The notes below the pieces were generated by a model that worked only from the letters and a program-made list of their open reading frames with translations, searched no databases and was not told the DNA's origin. Below, in pieces: positions 5,787 to 13,066 of a stretch of 13,066 nucleotides of DNA. Where the stretch lies: the NCBI GenBank assembly GCA_031283745.1, contig JAITBH010000090.1, positions 1-13,066 of the forward strand, in the 5' to 3' direction. Within the stretch, counting starts at the first letter, position 1. Each line of letters opens with the position of its first letter. This DNA is from Candidatus Ectomicrobium neotermitis. Its GTDB lineage: Bacteria; Elusimicrobiota; Endomicrobiia; Endomicrobiales; Endomicrobiaceae. Made by a program: the position numbers and the translations under genes.

Positions 5787-6902
5787 CTAAACTTCACAAA
5801 TCAACATTGTTTCTAAGATGAGGCTGCGTGAACTGAACTTTCTTATCTTGAACTTATATCCCAAGTTCCAACTTTCTATCAACGGTTTAATGTCAAAAAA
5901 GTCGCTGGCATTGTGATAGATGCTTATAAACAAAATCGGCTTTTGACTTTTAATCGTTTGTTCGGCACCCCTCAAAAGATTCTGCTCAAAGCCCTCAATG
6001 TCCGTTTTTATTATCCCAACCTCAAGATTATTTTCTTTTACAAAATCGTCTAAAGTAACTGCCTCAACTTGATTGCCAACTTCCTGACCATAAAAACAAA
6101 TCGTTCCAGCACCCTCTGCCGCTAAATTCAACTTTTCTTTTTTATCGCCAAGCGCCTTGTTTATCGGTATTATTTTTCCCTCTAAGCCGTTTAACTTTAT
6201 GGTTTCAAGCAAAACTGCAAAATTTTTCAAATCAGGCTCAAAGGAATAAATTTTCTTGTTTGTGTGATGAGCAAAAACGATAGCCGAATCCCCGATAAAA
6301 GCCCCTGCATCAACAATATCTTTAGCAAAAATGTTTTTACCCCCCCCCCCCATTTGGGGTTGGGAGAAAAAATTCTCGTAATAAAACGTGTTTTCAAAAA
6401 ACCCCCCTCCGCCGGAGGGCAGGAGATATTGTTTGTAAGCAATAACTTTATCCGACAACTTTACAATCAAGTCCGTAAAGTTTTCTTTGATATTTCTTAT
6501 CTGGGCTTTTTCTTGAGCAGAAGCTTCAAAAGAGATCTTTGTAAAGTTTTGTTTTAGGAGGGATTTCCGAAGGCGGCTTATTATTAAAGAAACTGTTCTT
6601 ATGCTTTCGTCGTCTGTGTTTTCGATGAGTTTTAAGTATGCGGTTTTGATGTCAGATGAGAGGAATTTTCGGAATTTAAACAGATCGTTATCGTAAATGT
6701 CTATTTCATAGTTGAACTTTTGAGCAAAATGGCTTGTCTTAAACCCAAACACCGCCCTTATTTTTCTAATAACTTTTCTGCATATCTGCCCGCTTACCGA
6801 ACTCCCGTTAAAAATATGAAATATGCCAAAACCAAAGAAAACTACTTTTTTGTATTCGCCCTCATCTTGGAGGTAAAAAATTTTCTTTAAGATTTTTTTC
6901 AT
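5787..6902 (-). CDS. FkbM-family SAM-dependent methyltransferase
   Basis: A 371-residue protein whose C-terminal half is an FkbM-type Rossmann methyltransferase: SAM motif I IVDAGAFIGDSA (196-207), the acidic SFEPD (220-224) after the second strand, NKALGDKKEK, VTLDDFVKENN and KTDIEGFEQNLLRGAE (299-314). FkbM enzymes usually O-methylate sugars or secondary-metabolite hydroxyls; the substrate here is unknown, and the ~150-residue N-terminal part is not recognised. The ATG at 6902 is chosen because GGAG lies six bases upstream; an in-frame start at 6953 would overlap ftsH and lacks this support. The gene sits 13 bases after ftsH and 14 before folE, so it is inside the operon although unrelated to folate. 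Codons 184-188 carry a run of 12 G, giving four glycines; see the repeat entry. It is the least housekeeping-like member of the operon and may be an insertion. Confidence 0.88.
   Translation of the reverse strand: MKKILKKIFYLQDEGEYKKVVFFGFGIFHIFNGSSVSGQICRKVIRKIRAVFGFKTSHFAQKFNYEIDIYDNDLFKFRKFLSSDIKTAYLKLIENTDDESIRTVSLIISRLRKSLLKQNFTKISFEASAQEKAQIRNIKENFTDLIVKLSDKVIAYKQYLLPSGGGGFFENTFYYENFFSQPQMGGGGKNIFAKDIVDAGAFIGDSAIVFAHHTNKKIYSFEPDLKNFAVLLETIKLNGLEGKIIPINKALGDKKEKLNLAAEGAGTICFYGQEVGNQVEAVTLDDFVKENNLEVGIIKTDIEGFEQNLLRGAEQTIKSQKPILFISIYHNASDFFDIKPLIESWNLGYKFKIRKFSSRSLILETMLICEV
6340..6351 (-). repeat. G12 homopolymer within the FkbM gene, candidate phase-variation tract
   Basis: Twelve C on the plus strand, i.e. 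twelve G in the coding strand, reading ATG-GGG-GGG-GGG-GGT at residues 184-188. In the given length the frame is open. One added G would put TAA directly after the tract; one lost G shifts into a frame that ends near 6227. Either change removes the SAM-binding domain that follows. Homopolymers of this length are prone to slippage, and are a known on/off device in surface-modifying genes of other bacteria. A miscalled run length in the assembly is also possible. Confidence 0.75.
6405..6419. repeat. GC-rich inverted repeat CCCTCCG-C-CGGAGGG
   Basis: A seven-base perfect inverted repeat around a single base, inside the FkbM gene (it encodes the LPSGG part of LLPSGGGGFF on the minus strand). A C6 run abuts it on the left. 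About 55 bases away lie the C12 tract followed by ATTTGGGG, and between them GAGAA-AAAA-TTCTC. The cluster stands out from the AT-leaning surroundings. It could be a small palindromic element accepted in frame, or merely a glycine-rich loop. Confidence 0.5.
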
Positions 6903-6915
6903 TTGGTTCTCCAGT

Positions 6916-8727
6916 TTAAGATTCGAGAGGCTGGCCCCGCATAATAAGTTCAATTTCGTCTGAGTTTAATGTTTCCTTTTTGAGCAAATAGCCAACCATA
7001 GTGTCCATAACTTTCTTGTGTTTTTTGAGTATCGATATAGCCGTTTTTAAGCCCTCGTCGATAATTTTTTTAATTTCCGTGTCGATTAGCTCAGACATTT
7101 TGTCTGAAAGATGAGAATCCTTAGAAAATGCTCGCCCCAGAAATACTTCCTCATCGCTTTTGTCTAAAGAGATCGGCCCGATTTTATCGCTCATACCAAA
7201 CACCGTCACCATCTTGGTTGCAAGTTTTGTCGCTTGAGAAATATCGTTAGAAGCCCCGGTTGAAATCTCATTAAAAACAATCGACTCGGCTGCCCTTCCG
7301 CCAAACAAAACAGCTATTTTGTCCATCGCTTCGCTTCTTGTAACTAAATGTTTGTCGTCCTCAGGCAGCTGCCAAGTTAGCCCCAAAGCTGCTCCACGCG
7401 GAATGATTGAAACTTTGTGAACCGGGTCGGCGTTTGGCAAAGACTTTGCGACTATCGTGTGACCTGACTCATGATAAGCGACTTTCTTTAGCTCCTCCGG
7501 TCCGCTGACTGTGGACTTTCTCATAGGCCCGGCAAGAACTCTATCGATGGCATCCTCAAAATTTTTCATCGTAACATCTACCTGATCCTTCCTTGCGGCA
7601 AGCAGGGCTGCTTCGTTTACTACATTAGCTAAATCTGCCCCGACAAAACCCGGCGTTCTTTTTGCAACTATAGTTAAGTCCACCTCTTTTGAAATTTTAA
7701 TGTCCTTTGAATGAACTTTTAATATGTCCTCTCTATCTTTTAGGGCGGGTTTTGGCACAACTACCTGCCTGTCAAACCTGCCCGGCCTTAAAATTGCTGG
7801 GTCTAAAACATCGGGTCTATTGGTTGCAGCTATCAAAATGACCCCTTCTTTAGTGTCAAAGCCGTCCATCTCAACAAGCATCTGGTTTAATGTCTGCTCC
7901 CTTTCGTCATGACCTCCGCCTATCCCTGCAAATCTCTGGCGGCCGACAGCGTCAATTTCATCGATAAACAGTAGACACGGTGCATTTTTCCTGCCTTGAT
8001 CAAACATATCTCTCACTCTTGAGGCACCCACACCGACAAACATTTCCACAAATTCTGATCCGCTTGAGGAAAAGAAAGGAACGCCCGCTTCCCCTGCTAC
8101 AGCTTTTGCTAACAAAGTTTTGCCCGTGCCGGGCGCACCGTAAAGGAGAACACCTTTTGGAATTTTCCCGCCGAGCTTTTGGAACCTTGCGGGAGACTTT
8201 AGGAATGAAATTATTTCCTCAAGTTCCTCTTTTGCCTCCTCACAGCCCGCCACATCCTTAAAGGTTATTTTCTTGACACCGTTTGAAACAGCTACTTTTG
8301 CTTTTGATTTTCCAAAAGCCATAGCCTGTTTGCCCCCGCCGGACATTCCTCTCATCATCCAAATCCAAAACACTATGAGAAGCAAAATAGGGCCCCAGCT
8401 TAACAAGAAAGCTGAAAGCCAACTTTTTTCTGCACCGCTAAAGTCGACAATGTTTGCCTCCTCCATATCTTTTACAAGGTTGGGGTCATCCATTGGCAAG
8501 GTTTTGAACTTCTTTACCTCTCCCTTTTCGTCCTTGAAATCTCCAGTGATAAGTCCCGGCTCAACAACAACTTTTGACACTTGCCCGGCTTTTACACTTT
8601 GTTTGAACTGAGAGTATTCCATCTCAATAACTCCCCCGCTTTTACGCGATGTGTTCATAAGCATAAAAATCACGATAAACAATGACAGCCAGAACAATAT
8701 AAACCATGGGCTTTTTTGCTTTTTCAT
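6916..8727 (-). CDS. ftsH: ATP-dependent membrane zinc metalloprotease FtsH
   Basis: FtsH is a hexameric inner-membrane AAA+ protease that degrades damaged membrane proteins and selected soluble regulators. With the chosen start it has 603 residues: a first membrane helix (about 8-25), an extracytoplasmic domain, a second helix (about 108-126), then the AAA module with Walker A GAPGTGKT (197-204), Walker B LLFIDEID (252-259), and the second region of homology ATNRPDVLDPAILRPGRFDR. The protease domain has the zinc site HESGH (419-423) and the third ligand Asp in ASND (about 495). The ATG at 8727 has AAGGAG five to seven bases upstream. A GTG at 8742 overlaps the hpt stop (GTGA) and would add five residues, but lacks such a site. 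tilS-hpt-ftsH order is widely conserved. Confidence 0.98.
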   Translation of the reverse strand: MKKQKSPWFILFWLSLFIVIFMLMNTSRKSGGVIEMEYSQFKQSVKAGQVSKVVVEPGLITGDFKDEKGEVKKFKTLPMDDPNLVKDMEEANIVDFSGAEKSWLSAFLLSWGPILLLIVFWIWMMRGMSGGGKQAMAFGKSKAKVAVSNGVKKITFKDVAGCEEAKEELEEIISFLKSPARFQKLGGKIPKGVLLYGAPGTGKTLLAKAVAGEAGVPFFSSSGSEFVEMFVGVGASRVRDMFDQGRKNAPCLLFIDEIDAVGRQRFAGIGGGHDEREQTLNQMLVEMDGFDTKEGVILIAATNRPDVLDPAILRPGRFDRQVVVPKPALKDREDILKVHSKDIKISKEVDLTIVAKRTPGFVGADLANVVNEAALLAARKDQVDVTMKNFEDAIDRVLAGPMRKSTVSGPEELKKVAYHESGHTIVAKSLPNADPVHKVSIIPRGAALGLTWQLPEDDKHLVTRSEAMDKIAVLFGGRAAESIVFNEISTGASNDISQATKLATKMVTVFGMSDKIGPISLDKSDEEVFLGRAFSKDSHLSDKMSELIDTEIKKIIDEGLKTAISILKKHKKVMDTMVGYLLKKETLNSDEIELIMRGQPLES

Positions 8728-8736
8728 TTTCTCTCC
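8719..8736 (-). repeat. Second copy of the 18-base start region (ftsH)
   Basis: Reads GGAGAGAAAATGAAAAAG on the minus strand, identical to 3258-3275. It fixes the ftsH start at 8727 rather than at the GTG overlapping hpt. Confidence 0.7.
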
Positions 8737-8738
8737 TT

Positions 8739-9284
8739 TCACTCTTTTTTAGCGATGTCTTTTACTAATCCAATATAAGGCAGCCCTCTGTATAAACCGT
8801 TGTAGTCTAAACCGCAGCCTACGACAAATCTATCAGGTATCTCAAAGCACACATATTCAACATCTATTGGAATTTTCCGCCTGCTTTTTTTGTCTAACAA
8901 GGCACAAACAGAGATGCTTTTTGGGTTCCTTTTGGCAAATTCTTTCTTTAGGTAGTCCATCGTTATGCCCGTATCCACAATATCCTCAACAACGATTATG
9001 TCATGGCCTGCTATATCGGTCTTTAGATCCTGATTTACCGTCACGCGGCCTGTCGAATTTTCCCCGCTATAAGAGCTGACCGCAATGAAATCCACTTTGT
9101 ATAACGGACTTAGGTGCCTTATTAAGTCAGCACAGAAAATAAAACTCCCCTTTAGCACCGCGGCTATAAGGGGATTTTTGTCTTTGTAATCTATTTGGAT
9201 CTGTAGAGATATTTCGGCAATTCTTCTTTGAATTTCTTCGGCGGAGATAAACATTTCTACGCGATGATCTTGGCTTAAAGTCAT
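8739..9284 (-). CDS. hpt: Hypoxanthine phosphoribosyltransferase
   Basis: This enzyme salvages hypoxanthine (and usually guanine) to IMP or GMP using PRPP, in the cytoplasm. The 181 residues match the bacterial family. Visible motifs are VLKGSFIFCADLIRHL (43-58), the flexible-loop SYSG (71-74), the PRPP loop IIVVEDIVDTGIT (96-108) and the base-recognition end FVVGCGLDYNGLYRGLPYIG (153-172). The ATG at 9284 overlaps the tilS stop as ATGA and has AGAGG five bases upstream. The stop lies 11 bases before the preferred ftsH start. The tilS-hpt pair is a common arrangement and the two proteins are known to form a complex in Bacillus/Listeria-type bacteria, which also involves ftsH control. Confidence 0.97.
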   Translation of the reverse strand: MTLSQDHRVEMFISAEEIQRRIAEISLQIQIDYKDKNPLIAAVLKGSFIFCADLIRHLSPLYKVDFIAVSSYSGENSTGRVTVNQDLKTDIAGHDIIVVEDIVDTGITMDYLKKEFAKRNPKSISVCALLDKKSRRKIPIDVEYVCFEIPDRFVVGCGLDYNGLYRGLPYIGLVKDIAKKE

Positions 9285-10249
9285 TTTAACCTCTCAAAAA
9301 CTGCTTTTTTTGGTGATTTTATTTGAAAAATCCAATCGGAAGACAATCTGTGTGGAGACAAGTCTAAGAACAGTATTTTCCGCATTATTAAGTTGGTTTG
9401 ATAGCTATTCTGCTTTTCAGGGAGGATTTTCCTTATAGTCCTATATGATAAGGCGGAATTATAGCCTAAAAGCCCCTCCAAATCAATTTGAATACTATTC
9501 TTGCCCACTCTCACATACCTGTTGACCAACTTTTGCGAGACTTTGTCTAAATAATCGTCATTTCTTGACTGTATCTCAGACAAAGCAAACAGCCGTTCCA
9601 CTATCAGGGGGTTAATTTTTTTCAAAATGGGCATCAGCTCAAGCCTCACCCTGTTTCTTGTATATTTCAAACTGAAATTCGACTTATCCACACAAAAATC
9701 TATCTTATTCTTTTTGACATACCTGTCTATGCACAGCCTATCAACAGCCAAAATGGGGCGGATTATGGTTACTTTTTTGTCAGCGGGACGCACAAGGGGA
9801 ATACCCGCCGCCGACCCCCCGCCTCTCAAAATTTTCATCATAACGGTTTCGGCATTGTCGTTGGCATTGTGGGCGGTGGCAATTTTGTTGAATTTGCCCG
9901 CTTTAGCTATTTCAAGCAGGTGCTTATAACGAAGTTCCCTGCCGGCGGTTTCGATGGAAATTGAGTTGTCTACAGCATATTGCTTTGTAGAAAAGCGAAC
10001 ACTCTCAAACGGTATGCCGTTTTTGAGGCAAAACTTCTCGACAATTTTGCCCTCTTTAGCTGATTCTTTTCTCAGGGAGTGGTCAAAATGGACGGCTTTA
10101 ATCTCAATGTCCATTTTCTTTTTAAGCCTCATAAATAAATGAAGGAGGCACATAGAATCTGCCCCTCCAGAGACCGCCGCAATGATTTTATCTTTGGGTT
10201 TGACCATTCCTCTTTTGATGTATGTGTAAAAAGTATCCCAGACTATCAT
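9281..10249 (-). CDS. tilS: tRNA(Ile)-lysidine synthase, short form
   Basis: TilS attaches lysine to C34 of the CAU-anticodon isoleucine tRNA, changing its identity from Met to Ile; it is normally essential. The PP-loop ATP-binding motif SGGADS is at residues 27-32, followed by VHFDHSLR (53-60) and the family segment ATAHNANDNAETVMMKILRG (124-143), where the usual HHADDQAET reads HNANDNAET. At 322 residues it is shorter than the 430-460 of the E. coli/Bacillus type and probably lacks the C-terminal tRNA-binding domain, as in the compact Aquifex type. The ATG at 10249 overlaps the mprF stop (ATGA); its ribosome site is weak (AAGG about 11 bases upstream), suggesting coupled translation. Confidence 0.96.
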   Translation of the reverse strand: MIVWDTFYTYIKRGMVKPKDKIIAAVSGGADSMCLLHLFMRLKKKMDIEIKAVHFDHSLRKESAKEGKIVEKFCLKNGIPFESVRFSTKQYAVDNSISIETAGRELRYKHLLEIAKAGKFNKIATAHNANDNAETVMMKILRGGGSAAGIPLVRPADKKVTIIRPILAVDRLCIDRYVKKNKIDFCVDKSNFSLKYTRNRVRLELMPILKKINPLIVERLFALSEIQSRNDDYLDKVSQKLVNRYVRVGKNSIQIDLEGLLGYNSALSYRTIRKILPEKQNSYQTNLIMRKILFLDLSPHRLSSDWIFQIKSPKKAVFERLK

Positions 10250-12801
10250 CGCTGAAAGAACCTTCTTATCAGCCGAAACCTCAGCCGGCTCTCTTTTTGC
10301 GACGGGAAAATTAAGGAGGCGAGCGTTTTTGTGTAGGTTCTTACACCTAAAAAGGAGTCGACAAAAATGGCTGCAAACTTATTGCTCCACTCGGGGTTAA
10401 ACATATCCTTAAAAAGCCTGAGATTGTCTAAGTTATAGGCAAAATGTTCGGCTAAGCTAAACATCTGGGCAAAAGTTTTGATGATCCCCGCCGCCTCAAA
10501 ATAAGCCAGCCCCAGATCAAAACGCAAAAATCCGTTTTCTTTGCCATAGCAAACATTTTTGTAGATCAAATACACAAAATCCTCCTCGCTCCCGCCGCTG
10601 AGGCGGACAATCGGCGAGGTGATCTCCTGTTTATCCTTTGTCTCCTCAAGCACTGCAAAAGCAAAAATCTCACCGTTTTTACGCAAAACTCCATAATCGT
10701 TTTTGCTCATTTTGTCCTCATCATAATTTCCCGGTATAAAGTGCCTGCTTATATATTCCTTGTCCTTTTCCCATTTGGCACTGATTGTCCTAAAAGTTTC
10801 TCTAAATTTTTCAAAATCTGCGGCTTTGACTATTTCATAGCTTACTCCCGAACTTTCGACGGAGGTTTTAATGTTCTTAAAAGCCGCGCCGTCAAATTTG
10901 CTCAAGTTTATTTTTGCTTCCTTGCCGATAGAAATGATGTTTAGCCCAATATCTTTATAGTAGCGAATGTATTTGTCTCCGACTGCGATAAAAGAAAGCA
11001 TTTCATTGTTCCTGTCGCACATTTCTTTAAGCGACCAAAGCATCTCCCCTTTGCCGCCCGAACTGCCCACCGGGTCGCCGATGGCGATATTGTAGTTTTG
11101 GCTATGCCCATAAATAATGAAAGCCTTTTTCTTTTTGTCTACGATGAAACTTTTTTCATCAGCTTTAACTGCCGCTAAAACAAAAGCGGAACTTTGCCCG
11201 TCGATTATCTTTTCTATTTCCGCCGTTTTAGGTCGGGGCAGCTCGCTTTGGCGTTTGCCAAAAAACCGCTGGAAAATTACCAGCCCAAACACAATCATTA
11301 CGCCTATCGCGGCACGGGCATATCGGGAATCATTTTCATCGTTTATCAAAACATCAAAGAAAACATCCCAGTTTACCCAAGTAAAAATGGCCTCCTTGTT
11401 TACAAAAAAGCCCAACCACAGCGACAAAACTAAGACCGCCGAGATGGCGCAATACCACCAAGTCCCGAAAGGTATGGTCAGTATGCTTCTTGTCCTGTAA
11501 AAATAATTTTTTGAGTTGATCAAAACGATGAGAAGCAAAACAAAGTAGATGATGATGGGAATGTATTTTCCTGATGAGATAAAGATGATTATTGAAATGC
11601 CAAGCAAAATGCAGGCGGCTTTGTATGCCGACTTTATTCTTAGCTGAACAGCCCTTGAGATAAAAAGAAGCCCTGCGGCAATTAAGCTCAGGGCAAAGTG
11701 GGATATATCGCGGACAATTTGGGGGATAAAGCTAAAAAAATCTCTAAATCGGTCAGTTTCTGTGGGTGCTGCGGTAAGAAAGATGGCAAACATACCAGCA
11801 AAAAAGAGCAAAATCCCAAGCATTTGAACGATAACCGATGAAACCGCTTTGCCGATGAGCTTTGTTTTTGCGTCAAGCCGCTTAAAAAACGCCGCTGCCT
11901 CATAGGAGGCAAGCATTATCAGGGCTACAGACAAAGGAAAAAAGTAGAACACCACCCTATAGATAAGCAAGGCGCTAAAAACTTCGGGGTTTGCGGCCAA
12001 GTTTGGGAGCATCAGTGTTATGGACGCTTCAAAAACTCCCATTCCGCCCGGCACTTGGCTCAAAATTCCCAACAGCTGTGAAACCAAAAACACTTTCAAG
12101 AGGACAAAATAAGGAATATCCCCCGTCGGCATAAGCGTCCAAAGGGTTAGCGAGGCGATTATCCAATCTGCCGAGGCGAGCAAAACCTGCCAAGCTGCAA
12201 TTTTTAGTTTGGGGAGAGTGATTTTTCTCTTAAAAAAGTAAAGGTTTTCGATGTTTAGGGTGCAGAGCAAAATGTAGGCAAACAAAATGGTTAAAAATGT
12301 TATGCCGACAATTCTTGATGAAACCTCATAGCCCCAAAAACCGATAGAGACAGGAAAAAGGGTAAACAAAACGCCCCCAACTGTCAGCAAGCCCAGCCAA
12401 ATGGTGGCAGAGGAAAAGAACAAAACTTTCGTTACGGCAATCATTGAAACATTGTGAATGGAATAAAGGCGATAGCGTAGAGAGCCGCCAAAAAGCATTG
12501 AATAGCCGGTGTTATTGCCCAGAACATTGCTGACAAAACAAGTAAAAGCGATGTCTTTTGTTTTGAGGGGGACATTGGGCTTGATGTATTTGTAAGCAAG
12601 AATGTCATAACCGCCAAGCAGTATATAGTAGAGCAGTGCTAGCAACATTGCCAAAGCTATTTTCAAGCTTGGAATGCCGTCAAGGGCGGTGCTGATGTCG
12701 TCATAACTTAGGGATTTGAGTTGGTCGTTTAGGAGGGTTATTGCGATGATAAAAATTACAAACCCAGCGGGAACTAAAATAAATTTAAGCCATTTTTTCA
12801 T
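10246..12801 (-). CDS. mprF: Bifunctional lysylphosphatidylglycerol synthase/flippase, MprF family
   Basis: MprF uses aminoacyl-tRNA (usually Lys-tRNA) to add an amino acid to phosphatidylglycerol and flips the product to the outer leaflet, lowering negative surface charge and giving resistance to cationic peptides. The 851 residues match the family (about 840-880). The N-terminal ~500 residues hold many hydrophobic helices with the flippase-domain signatures GGYDILAYKYI (about 64-74), NTGYSMLFGGSLRYRLYS (about 96-113) and QVPGGMGVFEASITLML. The C-terminal ~320 residues form the soluble DUF2156 synthase domain, with IAIGDPVGSSGG, the GNAT-like core and the late DLGLAYFEAAGIIKTFA. Amino-acid specificity (Lys, Ala or Arg) cannot be told. 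The ATG at 12801 overlaps the upstream ABC ATPase gene by 17 bases; only a distant GGA precedes it. The stop overlaps tilS by ATGA. Confidence 0.92.
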   Translation of the reverse strand: MKKWLKFILVPAGFVIFIIAITLLNDQLKSLSYDDISTALDGIPSLKIALAMLLALLYYILLGGYDILAYKYIKPNVPLKTKDIAFTCFVSNVLGNNTGYSMLFGGSLRYRLYSIHNVSMIAVTKVLFFSSATIWLGLLTVGGVLFTLFPVSIGFWGYEVSSRIVGITFLTILFAYILLCTLNIENLYFFKRKITLPKLKIAAWQVLLASADWIIASLTLWTLMPTGDIPYFVLLKVFLVSQLLGILSQVPGGMGVFEASITLMLPNLAANPEVFSALLIYRVVFYFFPLSVALIMLASYEAAAFFKRLDAKTKLIGKAVSSVIVQMLGILLFFAGMFAIFLTAAPTETDRFRDFFSFIPQIVRDISHFALSLIAAGLLFISRAVQLRIKSAYKAACILLGISIIIFISSGKYIPIIIYFVLLLIVLINSKNYFYRTRSILTIPFGTWWYCAISAVLVLSLWLGFFVNKEAIFTWVNWDVFFDVLINDENDSRYARAAIGVMIVFGLVIFQRFFGKRQSELPRPKTAEIEKIIDGQSSAFVLAAVKADEKSFIVDKKKKAFIIYGHSQNYNIAIGDPVGSSGGKGEMLWSLKEMCDRNNEMLSFIAVGDKYIRYYKDIGLNIISIGKEAKINLSKFDGAAFKNIKTSVESSGVSYEIVKAADFEKFRETFRTISAKWEKDKEYISRHFIPGNYDEDKMSKNDYGVLRKNGEIFAFAVLEETKDKQEITSPIVRLSGGSEEDFVYLIYKNVCYGKENGFLRFDLGLAYFEAAGIIKTFAQMFSLAEHFAYNLDNLRLFKDMFNPEWSNKFAAIFVDSFLGVRTYTKTLASLIFPSQKESRLRFRLIRRFFQR

Positions 12802-13066
12802 CTTGAGTAGAGTCCTTTAACACTATTTGGCTGATGCCTTTGTTTTCTATCAGTTCGACTTTGAGATCAAAGAGGTCTGAGATTTTTTCTGATGTAAAAA
12901 TTTCAGCACGATTGCCGTCAGCAAAAACTTTGCCGTCTTTAAGCATAATGAATCGGCTGATCTCGGGGACGATGTCTGAGATAAAGTGTGTTACGAGTAT
13001 GATTTTGGTTTTGCCTGTTGCGGCAATTTTTCTAACTATTTGGTGGAACTTTATTACTGAGGCTAT
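12785..13066 (-). CDS. ABC transporter ATP-binding protein, C-terminal 93 residues
   Basis: The frame is open to the right window edge and ends in TAA at 12785, so the N-terminal part with Walker A, signature and Walker B lies outside. The visible part holds the H-loop in TKIILVTHFISDIVPEISR (His at visible residue 27) and the usual following strand FIMLKDGKVFADGNRAEIF, then a family-type tail EKISDLFDLKVELIENKG. TH-x-x-x-[DE]-I-x-P-E-I is typical of the YlmA/ModF-like ATPases, which are soluble ABC proteins of uncertain substrate. The gene ends inside mprF (17 bases of overlap), so it is probably the upstream member of the same operon. Confidence 0.85.
   Translation of the reverse strand: MASVIKFHQIVRKIAATGKTKIILVTHFISDIVPEISRFIMLKDGKVFADGNRAEIFTSEKISDLFDLKVELIENKGISQIVLKDSTQDEKMA

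Noticed and set aside
6227..6442. Open frame on the minus strand inside the FkbM gene
   Set aside because: It is the alternative frame through the G tract with no family match; it matters only as the product of a one-base tract loss.
6903..6953. Longer start for the FkbM methyltransferase at 6953
   Set aside because: It would overlap ftsH by 38 bases and has no ribosome site, whereas the ATG at 6902 has GGAG six bases upstream.
8273..8611. Plus-strand open frame opposite ftsH
   Set aside because: Antisense shadow of a well-supported gene, no ribosome site or recognisable domain.
8728..8742. GTG start for ftsH overlapping the hpt stop
   Set aside because: The five extra codons are themselves the ribosome site (AAGGAG) of the ATG at 8727.
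11117..11500. Plus-strand open frame opposite mprF
   Set aside because: Antisense shadow; low-complexity translation without domain features.
1..13066. tRNA, rRNA, CRISPR arrays, insertion sequences, riboswitches
   Set aside because: The window is almost wholly filled by coding sequence; no repeats with regular spacing, no transposase and no leader long enough for a riboswitch were seen.

Overview
The window is gene-dense and bacterial. Twelve genes run on the minus strand with no gap longer than 18 bases, and the 3' part of one gene enters on the plus strand at the left edge. Genes on the minus strand read from right to left: an ABC-transporter ATPase (5' end outside the window), an MprF-type lysyl-phosphatidylglycerol synthase/flippase, tilS, hpt, ftsH, an FkbM-family methyltransferase, folE, folP, cdaA, a previously easy-to-miss 34-residue membrane peptide, glmM, pdxJ and an HNH-type restriction endonuclease. 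Stops and starts overlap (ATGA type) or sit within 20 bases of each other throughout, so the block looks like one long operon or several nested ones. No tRNA, rRNA, CRISPR array, insertion sequence or convincing terminator was seen, and there is no gene-free stretch over 300 bases.

Functionally the operon mixes housekeeping jobs: membrane lipid modification (mprF), tRNA decoding (tilS), purine salvage (hpt), membrane proteolysis (ftsH), folate synthesis (folE, folP), c-di-AMP signalling (cdaA), peptidoglycan precursor supply (glmM) and vitamin B6 synthesis (pdxJ). The tilS-hpt-ftsH cluster and the cdaA-cdaR-glmM cluster are both well known in bacteria. Their fusion with folE/folP and pdxJ, the AT-leaning composition and the compact overlaps suggest a little-studied lineage. 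Elusimicrobiota or Omnitrophota would be my guess, held with low confidence, since no marker gene here settles it.

The most interesting point is between cdaA and glmM. The position normally held by cdaR (a membrane anchor followed by several YbbR domains) holds a 34-codon gene that encodes only the anchor. It overlaps the cdaA stop by ATGA, has a good ribosome binding site, and shares an identical 18-base translation start region with ftsH. It looks like a deliberate minimal CdaR rather than a decayed gene. A second point is a 12-base G tract inside the FkbM methyltransferase gene, just before its SAM-binding motif, where gain or loss of one base would end the protein early: a candidate phase-variation switch.

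At the left edge lies a restriction-modification pair in tail-to-tail arrangement. The endonuclease gene is tacked onto the end of the housekeeping operon, 18 bases after pdxJ, and its last codons overlap the last codons of the converging methyltransferase gene by 57 bases.
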